Translations under genes and position numbers: made by a program | Shown here: positions 1 through 6,373 of the stretch, piece by piece | How positions within the stretch are numbered: the stretch's first letter is position 1 | Layout: each line of letters opens with the position of its first letter | Origin: Syntrophobacterales bacterium | Lineage (GTDB): Bacteria; Desulfobacterota; Desulfobaccia; Desulfobaccales; 0-14-0-80-60-11 | Direction: 5' to 3' | Assembly: GCA_023229795.1 (NCBI GenBank) | Contig: JALNYP010000087.1 | Location: 1 to 13,128 of the forward strand | DNA length: 13,128 nucleotides | Notes under the pieces: generated by a model | The model's database searches: none | Seen by the model: the letters and a program-made list of their open reading frames with translations, nothing else | What the model was told of the DNA's origin: nothing

Positions 1-65
1 AAGACCCATGTTATTCTCCTTTCAACCATCCTTTTGGCGATTGAAAGGAGAATAACATGGGTCTT
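1..65. repeat. Perfect inverted repeat over gvpC start
   Basis: Bases 1-25 are the exact reverse complement of 41-65, separated by a 15-base spacer (26-40). The right arm holds the AAGGAG ribosome binding site (45-50) and the ATG GGT CTT start (57-65) of the first gene. The left arm therefore carries the same site and start codon on the minus strand (ATG at 9-7), reading out of the window. The pairing runs to base 1, so the true outer end cannot be seen. It may be a hairpin that hides the start site, the junction of two divergent genes with identical 5' ends, or a fold-back artefact at a contig end. The repeat itself is certain; its meaning is not. Confidence 0.95.
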
Positions 66-665
66 TTAACCGAAGATATGACCAGGCTGTGCGGTGAAAT
101 CGTTGCCCTGCGCGGCGCCCGCCACACCTTCGTCAAAGACTTGACTCACCAGGTGGCGGCCTTGACGGGCAATTTTCACAAGTTCCGCCTGGATATGGCC
201 CGGAAGTCCAAGGCCGACCGCCGCGCCTTTGTCAAACACCTGGCCCAAAGTGTAGCCAGCCTAAGAAACACCTTCCAGCGCGAGCACGCCGACATGGCCC
301 GGAAGACCAAAGCCGAACGGCGGGCGTCCCTCCATAACTTGAAAACCACCGTCGCCGGCATGCGCCGGGAGTTCGCCGATGACCTGCGGGGAGCCCACCG
401 GAGCTGGTTCGGACCATCCCCGGCGGAACGACGGGCTCAGGCCGAAGCGGAGCGGCGGGCCCGAGCGGAGTCCGAGCGGCGCCGGGCCGAAGCCGAAGCT
501 CAAGCTCAGGCCCAGGCTCGGGCCGCGGCCGCGACCGAAAAGCAGCGCCGGGCCGAAGCCGAGGCTCAGGCACAGGCCAGGACCGCAGTTGCGCCTGAAA
601 AGCACCACCCCGCCACCCTCCCCCCCTCCAAAGAGGAACGGGGGCCGGGGAAGAAGAAAGGATAA
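57..665 (+). CDS. gvpC: GvpC-like gas vesicle protein with 33-residue repeats
   Basis: This 202-residue protein is predicted to bind and stiffen the outer surface of the gas vesicle shell, as GvpC does in cyanobacteria. After a 19-residue N-terminus there are three consecutive repeats of exactly 33 residues (20-52, 53-85, 86-118). They align without gaps: FVKDL/FVKHL/LHNL near the front, Phe at 40/73/106, and DMARKSKADRR/DMARKTKAERR across the first two junctions. A 33-residue helical repeat is the hallmark of cyanobacterial GvpC, but the residues differ and are much more Arg/Lys-rich. Residues 122-183 are a low-complexity Ala/Glu/Arg/Gln helix containing a second duplication, followed by a Pro/Lys-rich tail. 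The ATG at 57 has AAGGAG seven bases upstream. The gene opens the visible gvp cluster. The name rests on repeat length and context; another repetitive coiled-coil protein is possible. Confidence 0.65.
   Translation: MGLLTEDMTRLCGEIVALRGARHTFVKDLTHQVAALTGNFHKFRLDMARKSKADRRAFVKHLAQSVASLRNTFQREHADMARKTKAERRASLHNLKTTVAGMRREFADDLRGAHRSWFGPSPAERRAQAEAERRARAESERRRAEAEAQAQAQARAAAATEKQRRAEAEAQAQARTAVAPEKHHPATLPPSKEERGPGKKKG
114..410 (+). repeat. Three tandem 99-bp (33-codon) repeats
   Basis: Units lie at 114-212, 213-311 and 312-410, each exactly 99 bases long. The period is also visible in DNA: ATGGCCCGGAAG occurs at 195-206 and again at 294-305, exactly 99 bases apart. Elsewhere the units have diverged at DNA level but keep the protein pattern, so the duplication is old and under selection for spacing. 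Confidence 0.85.
480..605 (+). repeat. Imperfect tandem duplication in gvpC 3' end
   Basis: Codons 142-163 (480-545) and 164-183 (546-605) are near copies. Both start with CGCCGGGCCGAAGCCGA and encode RRAEAEAQAQA followed by an Ala-rich stretch and a Glu-Lys pair. The second copy is two codons shorter. This is separate from the 33-codon repeats and looks like a recent low-complexity expansion. Confidence 0.75.
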
Positions 666-732
666 TGACTCGCTGATCCTCCGGGAAGCCGGACTGCAGT
701 CTGATTCAGCCCGGCCAGGGAAAAGGTGACTT

Positions 733-1104
733 ATGGGACCTGTCGAATCGCACCTGACCTCAATGCCCTGCGCTTTCTGCAGCGGCACCGGTAAAGACCC
801 CTTTGGGATCATGTCTTGGCAATCCACCTGTTGTGTCTGCCATGGCCGGGGCCTGGTCCAGGTCCAGTCGCCGTCAGTGCGTTGCGCCCACTGCGGAGGC
901 CGCGGGGCCGTCAAGACCTTTACCTGTACCGTCTGCGGCGGCAAAGGCCGGGTGGCGGCCTTTGCCGGTCCCACCGTTTCCTGCCCCGATTGCCGGGGAA
1001 CCGGAGACGCCGTCTCCGGCCTGGCCTGCCTCACCTGTCGGGGGCGGGGCTGGATACCTCAAAGAGTCATCCCAGGCCAAGAGCGGACTGCCGTTGCGCC
1101 TTGA
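733..1104 (+). CDS. DnaJ-type cysteine-rich zinc protein, no J domain
   Basis: This 123-residue protein consists almost wholly of six CxxCxGxG motifs, at residues 13-20, 33-40, 51-58, 65-72, 84-91 and 99-106. The motif is that of the DnaJ/Hsp40 cysteine-rich domain, where four copies bind two zinc ions. Six copies could bind three. There is no J domain (no HPD motif), no Gly/Phe linker and no DnaJ C-terminal substrate domain, so it cannot be a full Hsp40 co-chaperone. A role in holding or folding hydrophobic gas vesicle subunits is inferred from the chaperone motif and from its place between gvpC and gvpN. The ATG at 733 has an AAAGGTGA site just upstream; Met11 (763) is a weaker alternative. 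The protein is predicted cytoplasmic, with no signal peptide. Confidence 0.8.
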   Translation: MGPVESHLTSMPCAFCSGTGKDPFGIMSWQSTCCVCHGRGLVQVQSPSVRCAHCGGRGAVKTFTCTVCGGKGRVAAFAGPTVSCPDCRGTGDAVSGLACLTCRGRGWIPQRVIPGQERTAVAP

Positions 1105-1184
1105 AACCTTAGAAAGGCGGTTGGACGTCCAGCCTGATCCTGATATGACCAGGAAGAAACATCAGCTTACGGGAGTTTACGCGT

Positions 1185-2195
1185 ATGAGTGGTGAGGATT
1201 GCAGGACCTTAGCAGTGGCGGCCGTCAAGGTAGAGAGCCGGGATGACCAGGTGTTACCCGAGGCCGGCCCCGAATTCGTCGCAACCCCTTATGTCGAGGA
1301 TCTGACCCAGCGGGCCCTGACTTACCTGGAGATCGGCTATCCGGTGCATTTTTCCGGGCCGGCCGGGACGGGAAAGACCACCCTGGCCTTCCATGTGGCG
1401 GCCCAGTTGGGGCGCCCGGTCATGCTGATTCACGGAGACGACGAATTCGGCAGTTCCGACCTGGTGGGCCGCCATTCCGGCTACCGCAAACAAAGGCTCA
1501 TCGATAATTACATCCATTCGGTCCTGAAGACCGAGGAAAACATGAATGTCACCTGGATGGATAACCGTCTGACCACCGCCTGTAAAGAGGGCTATACCCT
1601 CATTTACGACGAGTTTACCCGGTCTCGCCCCGAGGCCAATAATGCCCTGCTCAGCATCCTGGAAGAAAGGATTCTCAATCTCCCCAAGATGTCCCACTAC
1701 GGGCAAGGCTACGTGGAAGTCCATCCAACCTTCCGGGCCATCTTCACCTCCAATCCCGAGGAATACGCCGGGGTCCATAAGACCCAGGACGCCCTCATGG
1801 ACCGCCTTATCAGCGTCAGACTGGGGCACTTCGACCAGGAGACCGAGATCCAGATTGCCATGGCCAAGTCCGGGATTTCCCGGGGTGACGCCGAGACCAT
1901 CGTGGAGGTGGTGCGGGAACTCCGGGGAGTCGGGGTGCACAACCACCGCCCCACCATCCGGGCCTGCATCGCCATCGCCAGGATCCTGGCCCATCGCGGC
2001 GCCGGGGCCCGCCTGGATGATCCCGTCTTCCTGTGGGCCTGCCGGGACGTCCTCAATACGGATACGGCCAAGGTTACCCGGGGCGGGGAGCCTCTCATGG
2101 GGGAAAAGGTCGAGGAAGTCATCAAGACCGTCTGCGGCTCACCCCTAAAGACTACCCAGCTCCCAATCCGCCCCCGGGGAGAGCTTCCGGAGTAA
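1185..2195 (+). CDS. gvpN: GvpN, gas vesicle AAA+ (MoxR-type) ATPase
   Basis: GvpN is an AAA+ ATPase of the MoxR group needed for efficient gas vesicle formation; it is thought to remodel or feed subunits during shell growth. The 336-residue sequence shows Walker A GPAGTGKTT at 58-66, Walker B LIYDEF at 139-144, a sensor-1 region with TSNPEEYAG at 188-196, and an arginine-finger candidate in MDRL at about 207. The block HGDDEFGSSDLVG after the first helix, and the EYAGVHKTQDALMDR block, are typical of GvpN. Length fits the family. The ATG at 1185 has GGGAG at 1171-1175. The stop is followed after four bases by the ATG of the next gene, whose ribosome binding site lies inside the gvpN end, so translation is probably coupled. 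Confidence 0.95.
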   Translation: MSGEDCRTLAVAAVKVESRDDQVLPEAGPEFVATPYVEDLTQRALTYLEIGYPVHFSGPAGTGKTTLAFHVAAQLGRPVMLIHGDDEFGSSDLVGRHSGYRKQRLIDNYIHSVLKTEENMNVTWMDNRLTTACKEGYTLIYDEFTRSRPEANNALLSILEERILNLPKMSHYGQGYVEVHPTFRAIFTSNPEEYAGVHKTQDALMDRLISVRLGHFDQETEIQIAMAKSGISRGDAETIVEVVRELRGVGVHNHRPTIRACIAIARILAHRGAGARLDDPVFLWACRDVLNTDTAKVTRGGEPLMGEKVEEVIKTVCGSPLKTTQLPIRPRGELPE

Positions 2196-2199
2196 GACT

Positions 2200-2496
2200 A
2201 TGGCAGAACCCAGGAGAAGTTTGCGGGACATCCGGACCCTCACCGGCAAGGTGGGCGGTGCCTTTCACCCCTACAAGGCCTATCTCCGTATCAGTCACAT
2301 CGAGATGGAGAAAGCCAAAATGACCCGGGAGAGTGAGGCAGCCAGGCAACGGATTGTGGATATCGCCACCCGCCTTGAGGAGATTGAGGCCGAAAAACAG
2401 AACCTGTTGGCGACCATGGGGGAACGACCTGACGCCGCCCCTCAGCCCCCATCGGGACCCCGCCGGAGTACCGGCGGTTTCAAGGTCAGGTATTAA
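2200..2496 (+). CDS. Small coiled-coil protein of the gvp cluster
   Basis: I do not recognise a named family in this 98-residue protein. It begins with a basic segment containing RTLTGKVGGAFHPYKAYLRI. A strongly charged helix follows at about 35-72 with regular Ile/Leu/Ala positions (HIEMEKAKM, RLEEIEAEKQNLLATMG), which suggests a coiled coil, and the tail is Pro/Arg-rich. The ATG lies four bases after the gvpN stop, with GGAG at 2189-2192, so co-translation is likely. Its place among gvp genes suggests an accessory or assembly-partner role, but nothing in the sequence gives an activity. No signal peptide, membrane segment or cysteine is present. Confidence 0.75.
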   Translation: MAEPRRSLRDIRTLTGKVGGAFHPYKAYLRISHIEMEKAKMTRESEAARQRIVDIATRLEEIEAEKQNLLATMGERPDAAPQPPSGPRRSTGGFKVRY

Positions 2497-2517
2497 AGTT
2501 AAAAAAAGAGGATGCCG

Positions 2518-2739
2518 ATGCTTATTATTAAGAGCTCACAGCATCTCCGGACCATGCGCCAGGTGAAGAGCTTCCGCTCCTGCGGCACTAATACCGGCCT
2601 TTCCATGTGGCGCGCCGAACTGGCCCGCCTTTATCAGGAAGAGGTGGCCCTGGCCAACCGCGAGTTGCAACGCCTCTGGCTGGGAGAAGAATGGCGCCGT
2701 CATCTCCGGGAATGCCGCATCCAGGGCGCCAGGGCCTGA
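2518..2739 (+). CDS. Small basic helical protein of the gvp cluster
   Basis: This 73-residue protein is not recognised. It is helical and rich in Arg/Leu/Glu, with SMWRAELARLY and a Trp-rich end (LWLGEEWRRHLRE). Two in-frame ATGs exist, at 2512 and 2518. I chose 2518 because the AGAGG site at 2507-2511 would sit directly against 2512 but six bases from 2518; the longer form would add Met-Pro. It starts 21 bases after the upstream small gene and runs in the same direction, so the two form a likely co-translated pair. The stop codon lies in the 5' arm of a hairpin. Function is unknown; association with gas vesicle assembly is inferred from position only. Confidence 0.65.
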   Translation: MLIIKSSQHLRTMRQVKSFRSCGTNTGLSMWRAELARLYQEEVALANRELQRLWLGEEWRRHLRECRIQGARA

Positions 2740-2773
2740 AGACCCGGCCTCATCTCTTCAGGCCGTGCCGGGT
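2733..2773 (+). promoter_or_regulatory. Two competing RNA stems after the small gene pair
   Basis: One perfect 10-bp stem pairs 2733-2742 with 2755-2764 (12-base loop) and includes the upstream stop codon. A second 7-bp stem pairs 2742-2748 (ACCCGGC) with 2767-2773 (GCCGGGT). The arms are interleaved, so the stems compete or form a partial pseudoknot. Only three T residues follow, which is poor for an intrinsic terminator. It may set differential expression or processing within the gvp transcript. The pairing is seen directly; the role is a guess. Confidence 0.45.
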
Positions 2774-2822
2774 TTGGGGTGCATGGTTTCCCGGACAGTC
2801 GTTCTAACAAGGAGAACCTACC

Positions 2823-3029
2823 ATGAGAATAAATTGTCTTTCCTGTGGATTTAAAGTGGAACTGGATGACGTCTACGATGACTTTGAAGGCCAGGTCAAA
2901 TGTTTCGTCTGCGGCGCCATGCTGGAGATCCTCACGGATGAGGGCATGCTCAAGAAAATCAAGCTGGCCCCCGCCCCGCCCCTGACCGGCGCCAGACCCG
3001 GCCGGGTAGGGGGCATGGCGGCTACCTAA
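2823..3029 (+). CDS. Mini zinc-ribbon protein
   Basis: This 68-residue protein begins with a four-cysteine zinc ribbon: Cys5 and Cys8 (CLSC) and Cys27 and Cys30 (CFVC), separated by an acidic stretch (VELDDVYDDFEGQ). This is the layout of small rubredoxin-like knuckles that bind one zinc and usually mediate protein or nucleic acid contacts. The remaining part holds a short helix and a Pro/Gly/Arg-rich tail. The ATG has AAGGAG eight bases upstream. It lies inside the gvp cluster, between the small gene pair and gvpF, and another zinc ribbon occurs fused to a GvpS-like domain downstream (6336). I infer a partner or adaptor role in vesicle assembly; no enzyme activity is suggested. Confidence 0.75.
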   Translation: MRINCLSCGFKVELDDVYDDFEGQVKCFVCGAMLEILTDEGMLKKIKLAPAPPLTGARPGRVGGMAAT

Positions 3030-3202
3030 ATCGAGCCTCTTCCTTGATTATGGGGCTCTTTCCGGTCATCCGGGGCCGTGCCCGCGCTTGAGGCTCTGGC
3101 CCAGGGGGCAAGGGTGGCAGGAAAGAGAGGGCGGAACCCGCTGGCCACGTTTTGCGTGGCGGGCGAGCCCAGGAGAGATAGTCATTTACAGGTGGGTGGA
3201 GC

Positions 3203-3961
3203 ATGGCTGAACGCACGAGCAAGCAAGGCCGATATCTCTATGCGGTAGTCCCGGGTCCCCTGGAGCGGACCTTCGATTTTACCGGCCTCAACGACAGTAA
3301 AGTATATACCATCTCAAACGGCCGGGTGGCCGCCATCGTCAGCGATATCCCCGACGACAGGATTCGTCCCGAGCGTCGCCATCTGGCTGCACAGCAAGGG
3401 GTGCTGAAACGGCTGGTGGAGGAGATGCCTGGCTTGCTCCCCATGTCCTTCGGCATCATTGCCGACGGGCCCAAAACCATTAAAAAGATCCTGTCCCAGA
3501 ACCAGGAAGCCTTGGTGCGTCAGCTCAAACGGGTGGTCGGGAAGGTCGAGATGGGGCTGCGGGTTTCCTGGGATGTTCCTAATATCTTTGAATATTTCGT
3601 CAATACCCATCCCGAGTTGCAGTCAGCCCGGGACCGCTTCCTCGGCCCCCAGCGCAACCCCTCCCAGGAAGACAAAATCGAACTCGGACGCCTCTTTGAC
3701 CGCCTGCTTCAGGAAGACCGGGAAAATTTCAGCGACCGGGTGGAGCGCGTGTTGTCCCGCTCTTGCCGGGAAGTCAAACGCAACAAATGCCGCCAGGAAC
3801 ATGAGGTCATGAACCTGGCCTGTCTGGTGCCCCGGGAGGCCCTGGAGGTCTTTGAAAAGGACGTCTTTAGCGCGGCCAACCTCTTCGATAACAATTATAG
3901 CTTCGATTACAGCGGTCCTTGGGCGCCTCATAATTTCGTCACCCTGGACCTTAAGCTCTGA
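3203..3961 (+). CDS. gvpF: GvpF/GvpL family gas vesicle protein
   Basis: GvpF and GvpL are paralogous accessory proteins. GvpF binds the shell protein GvpA and may sit at the growing vesicle base. The 252-residue length is typical. Family signatures seen are an N-terminal YLYAVVPG strand (11-18), LPMSFGIIAD (79-88) in place of the usual LPMRFGT-type block, EYFVNTHPEL before the central helices, and the near-diagnostic C-terminus NNYSFDYSGPWAPHNFV (230-246). F and L cannot be told apart with certainty; I use gvpF because gvpG follows directly, as in the B. megaterium F-G-L-S-K-J order. It is the only F/L member in this window. The ATG at 3203 follows a GGTGGAG site. A 173-base gap lies before it, so an internal promoter is possible but none is clear. 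Confidence 0.92.
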   Translation: MAERTSKQGRYLYAVVPGPLERTFDFTGLNDSKVYTISNGRVAAIVSDIPDDRIRPERRHLAAQQGVLKRLVEEMPGLLPMSFGIIADGPKTIKKILSQNQEALVRQLKRVVGKVEMGLRVSWDVPNIFEYFVNTHPELQSARDRFLGPQRNPSQEDKIELGRLFDRLLQEDRENFSDRVERVLSRSCREVKRNKCRQEHEVMNLACLVPREALEVFEKDVFSAANLFDNNYSFDYSGPWAPHNFVTLDLKL

Positions 3962-3986
3962 GAAAGGCGCCCTCCAAGGGAACTTT

Positions 3987-4343
3987 ATGCTGCTGATAGA
4001 TGATATTCTGACCTCCCCCATCAAGGGCCTTTTCTGGATTTTCAAGGAAATTCATAACGCCGCCCAACAGGAACAGGAAGGCGAAGCCGATGGGATTACC
4101 GCCAGACTTACCGAACTCTATATGATGTTGGAAACCGGCCAGATTACCGAGGCCGAATTTGATGCCCAGGAAAAGGAACTTCTGGATCGACTGGAACAGA
4201 TCCAGGAGTCGGGCAACCACCTGGCCGCCGCCGACCAGCCGGAGACTCCCAAGAAAAAAACCACCCGGGCCAAACGGAAGGCTAAAGCGGGGAGCCGTAA
4301 AAAACGGGCCAAGCTTGATGAAGTCGCCGCTTCCAACCCCTGA
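3987..4343 (+). CDS. gvpG: GvpG with basic C-terminal extension
   Basis: GvpG is a small accessory protein of gas vesicle formation. This 118-residue protein shows the family pattern: a hydrophobic start (MLLIDDILTSPIKGLFWIF, 1-19), a short helical hairpin, then LYMMLETGQITEAEFDAQE (44-62), matching the E.G.I.E.EF...E core of GvpG. The open frame extends upstream into gvpF, but I take the ATG at 3987: CCAAGGG lies just before it, and the upstream codons overlap gvpF without resembling GvpG. Residues 89-109 form a Lys/Arg-rich tail (PKKKTTRAKRKAK and following) not expected in a minimal GvpG, perhaps for contacts with acidic partners. It lies 25 bases after gvpF and just before the ArsA/Get3-type gene. 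Confidence 0.88.
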   Translation: MLLIDDILTSPIKGLFWIFKEIHNAAQQEQEGEADGITARLTELYMMLETGQITEAEFDAQEKELLDRLEQIQESGNHLAAADQPETPKKKTTRAKRKAKAGSRKKRAKLDEVAASNP

Positions 4344-4408
4344 GAGGGGCTACGCCGCCTTTGCTGGGCCTGAAGTCACCATCCACCACTCACACGAGGG
4401 AACCGGGC

Positions 4409-6373
4409 GTGGTCAGTTTCCTAAAGGATCCAAGTCTGCAACTGCTGCTCTTTGGCGGCAAGGGCGGGGTAGGCAAGACCACTTGCGCGGTCGCCACCGC
4501 TCTGCGGCTGGCCCGCGCCTTCCCGCATCAGACCTTTCTGATAGTCTCCACCGACCCGGCTCACTCTCTCAATGACAGTCTGGCGGGCCTTTCACTGCCT
4601 GCCAATCTGACCAGCCAGGAACTGGACGCCCAGGCACTGTTGAAGGCTTTCCGGGACCGGCATCGGGATAAACTTCGGGAAATCGCGGCCCGGGGAACTT
4701 TCCTGGACAACCAAGATATCAACCGCTTCCTGGACCTCTCTCTCCCTGGCCTGGATGAACTCATGGGACTCCTGGAGATTGCCGGTTGGGTGGAACAGCA
4801 TAGTTACGACTGCATCATTGTGGATACCGCGCCCACCGGGCACACGTTGAGGCTGCTCACCGTCCCCGAGTTGCTCCAGGGCTGGTTGAGAGCCCTGGAT
4901 ACCCTGCTGGCCAAGCATCGTTTTCTGATTAAGCGCTTCCAGGGGTCTTATCAGCGAGACGAGTTGGATAACTTTATCCTGGACCTGGCAGCCGCCAGCC
5001 GGCGCATGGAAAAATTGCTCCGTGACCCCAAGCGCTGCCTTTTCGTGCCCGTGGCCCTGGCCGAAAAGATGGTTATCGCCGAAACCCTGGCCCTCCTGTC
5101 ACAACTGGAGCGGATGCGGGTGCCGGTCCGGGACCTTGTGGTCAACCGTCTCTATCCCTTAAATGGTTGTCCCGTCTGCCAGGAAGGCCGCCAGCGTCAA
5201 ACGGAGACTCTGGAAGAGTTTTGCCGTAATCCCCGTCTGGTCAAATACCGTTTCTGGGGGGTGCCCTTTTATCCCGAAGAAATGCGCGGTCAGGTTGTTA
5301 CCCGGTTTTGGGATGGAATCCGGTCCCTCCCCGAGCCCGCCCCGGCCCCTCTCACGCAACAACCAGAACTGCGGCCCCACGTCGAAGCCCCGCCGCCCTG
5401 CCCCTCCCCTGCCCTCAGCCTGCTGATTTTTGCCGGGAAAGGCGGGGTCGGTAAAACCACTCTGGCCTGCGCCACCGCGGTCCGATTGGCCCATGATTTT
5501 CCGGACAAGGAAATTTTTTTGTTCTCCAGCGATCCGGCCCACTCCCTGTCCGCCTGTCTGAAGACTCCCGTCGGTCCTGCCCCGGTGCGGATAGCTCCCG
5601 GGCTCACCGCTTTGGAGATCGACGCGGTCCGGGCCTTCGCTTCCTGGAAGGCCCATTATCAGCGGGAAATCGGGCCGGCCTTACAGTTCCTGTTCCCTCA
5701 GTTCGACCTGCCTTTTGACCGCCAGGTAATGGAGCGGCTGCTCGATCTGGCTCCTCCCGGCCTCGACGAAATCATGGCTTTAACCCAGGCTATGGATTTC
5801 CTGGAATCAGGCCGCTACGATGTCTTCGTCTTGGACTCGGCTCCCACCGGACACTTGCTCCGGCTCCTGGAACTGCCGGAACTCATCGATCAGTGGCTCA
5901 AAGGGCTTTTTGGGGTACTCCTGAAATACAACCTGACCTTTCGCTTACCCCACTTCTCCCAGCAACTGGTCAGGATGTCCAAGGAATTGAAATTGTTGCG
6001 CGCCCGCTGGCGGGACCCGAACCGGACGGCCCTATATGCCGTAAGCATCCTCACCGAGATGGCTTTGGAAGAAACGAAGGATCTGGCGGCCGCCTGTGAA
6101 CGGTTAAAAATCAACGTTCCGGTGATCTTCCTCAACCAGGCCACGCCGCCTTCTGCCACCTGCCCCTGGTGCGCTGCCATGCACCGGCAGGAATTGCGCC
6201 TCAAAGCCAGGTACCTTCAGGAGTTTGATAACCGCCATCTGACTACGGTCTATCGCCAACATGAACCCCGGGGTCTTGAGCCTTTGGCAGAATTGGGTCA
6301 GGCCCTGTTCCGGGTTGCCATGAAAGAGAGTCCCCATGGGGTTACAGTTGATATGCCCGCACTGCCAGGCTAA
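4409..6373 (+). CDS. Two-domain ArsA/Get3-type ATPase of the gvp cluster
   Basis: This 654-residue protein is a tandem ArsA/Get3 ATPase. Each half has a deviant P-loop GKGGVGKTT (17-25 and 343-351, with signature Lys18 and Lys344), a switch I DPAHSL (49-54, 375-380) and a switch II D(T/S)APTGH (139-145, 476-482). Each half also has a CxxC, CPVC at 254-257 and CPWC at 585-588, where Get3/TRC40 proteins carry their zinc-binding CxxC. A Pro-rich linker (about 308-335) joins the halves. No arsR, arsB or arsD is near, so a membrane-protein targeting or chaperone role for hydrophobic Gvp subunits fits better than arsenite export. The GTG at 4409 has GAGGG eight bases upstream; a TTG at 4361 would add 16 residues. 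The end overlaps the next gene by 38 bases. It occupies the position of gvpL in B. megaterium. Confidence 0.87.
   Translation: MVSFLKDPSLQLLLFGGKGGVGKTTCAVATALRLARAFPHQTFLIVSTDPAHSLNDSLAGLSLPANLTSQELDAQALLKAFRDRHRDKLREIAARGTFLDNQDINRFLDLSLPGLDELMGLLEIAGWVEQHSYDCIIVDTAPTGHTLRLLTVPELLQGWLRALDTLLAKHRFLIKRFQGSYQRDELDNFILDLAAASRRMEKLLRDPKRCLFVPVALAEKMVIAETLALLSQLERMRVPVRDLVVNRLYPLNGCPVCQEGRQRQTETLEEFCRNPRLVKYRFWGVPFYPEEMRGQVVTRFWDGIRSLPEPAPAPLTQQPELRPHVEAPPPCPSPALSLLIFAGKGGVGKTTLACATAVRLAHDFPDKEIFLFSSDPAHSLSACLKTPVGPAPVRIAPGLTALEIDAVRAFASWKAHYQREIGPALQFLFPQFDLPFDRQVMERLLDLAPPGLDEIMALTQAMDFLESGRYDVFVLDSAPTGHLLRLLELPELIDQWLKGLFGVLLKYNLTFRLPHFSQQLVRMSKELKLLRARWRDPNRTALYAVSILTEMALEETKDLAAACERLKINVPVIFLNQATPPSATCPWCAAMHRQELRLKARYLQEFDNRHLTTVYRQHEPRGLEPLAELGQALFRVAMKESPHGVTVDMPALPG

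Noticed and set aside
379..729. Plus-strand alternative frame overlapping the gvpC 3' end
   Set aside because: Composition is almost wholly Pro/Arg/Gly/Lys, as expected when the GC-rich repeat is read out of frame; no ribosome binding site supports it.
261..1034. Long minus-strand open frame (257 codons) opposite gvpC and the DnaJ-type gene
   Set aside because: It is a shadow of high-GC plus-strand genes, with Arg/Pro/Gly-rich low complexity and no domain pattern.
1254..1994. Minus-strand open frame (246 codons) opposite gvpN
   Set aside because: The plus strand encodes a clear GvpN with all AAA+ motifs; the opposite frame has no family resemblance.
4409..6373. Reading the ArsA-like gene as arsenite resistance
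   Set aside because: No arsR, arsB, arsC or arsD nearby, the gene is overlapped by gvp genes, and the CxxC pairs fit Get3-type proteins better.
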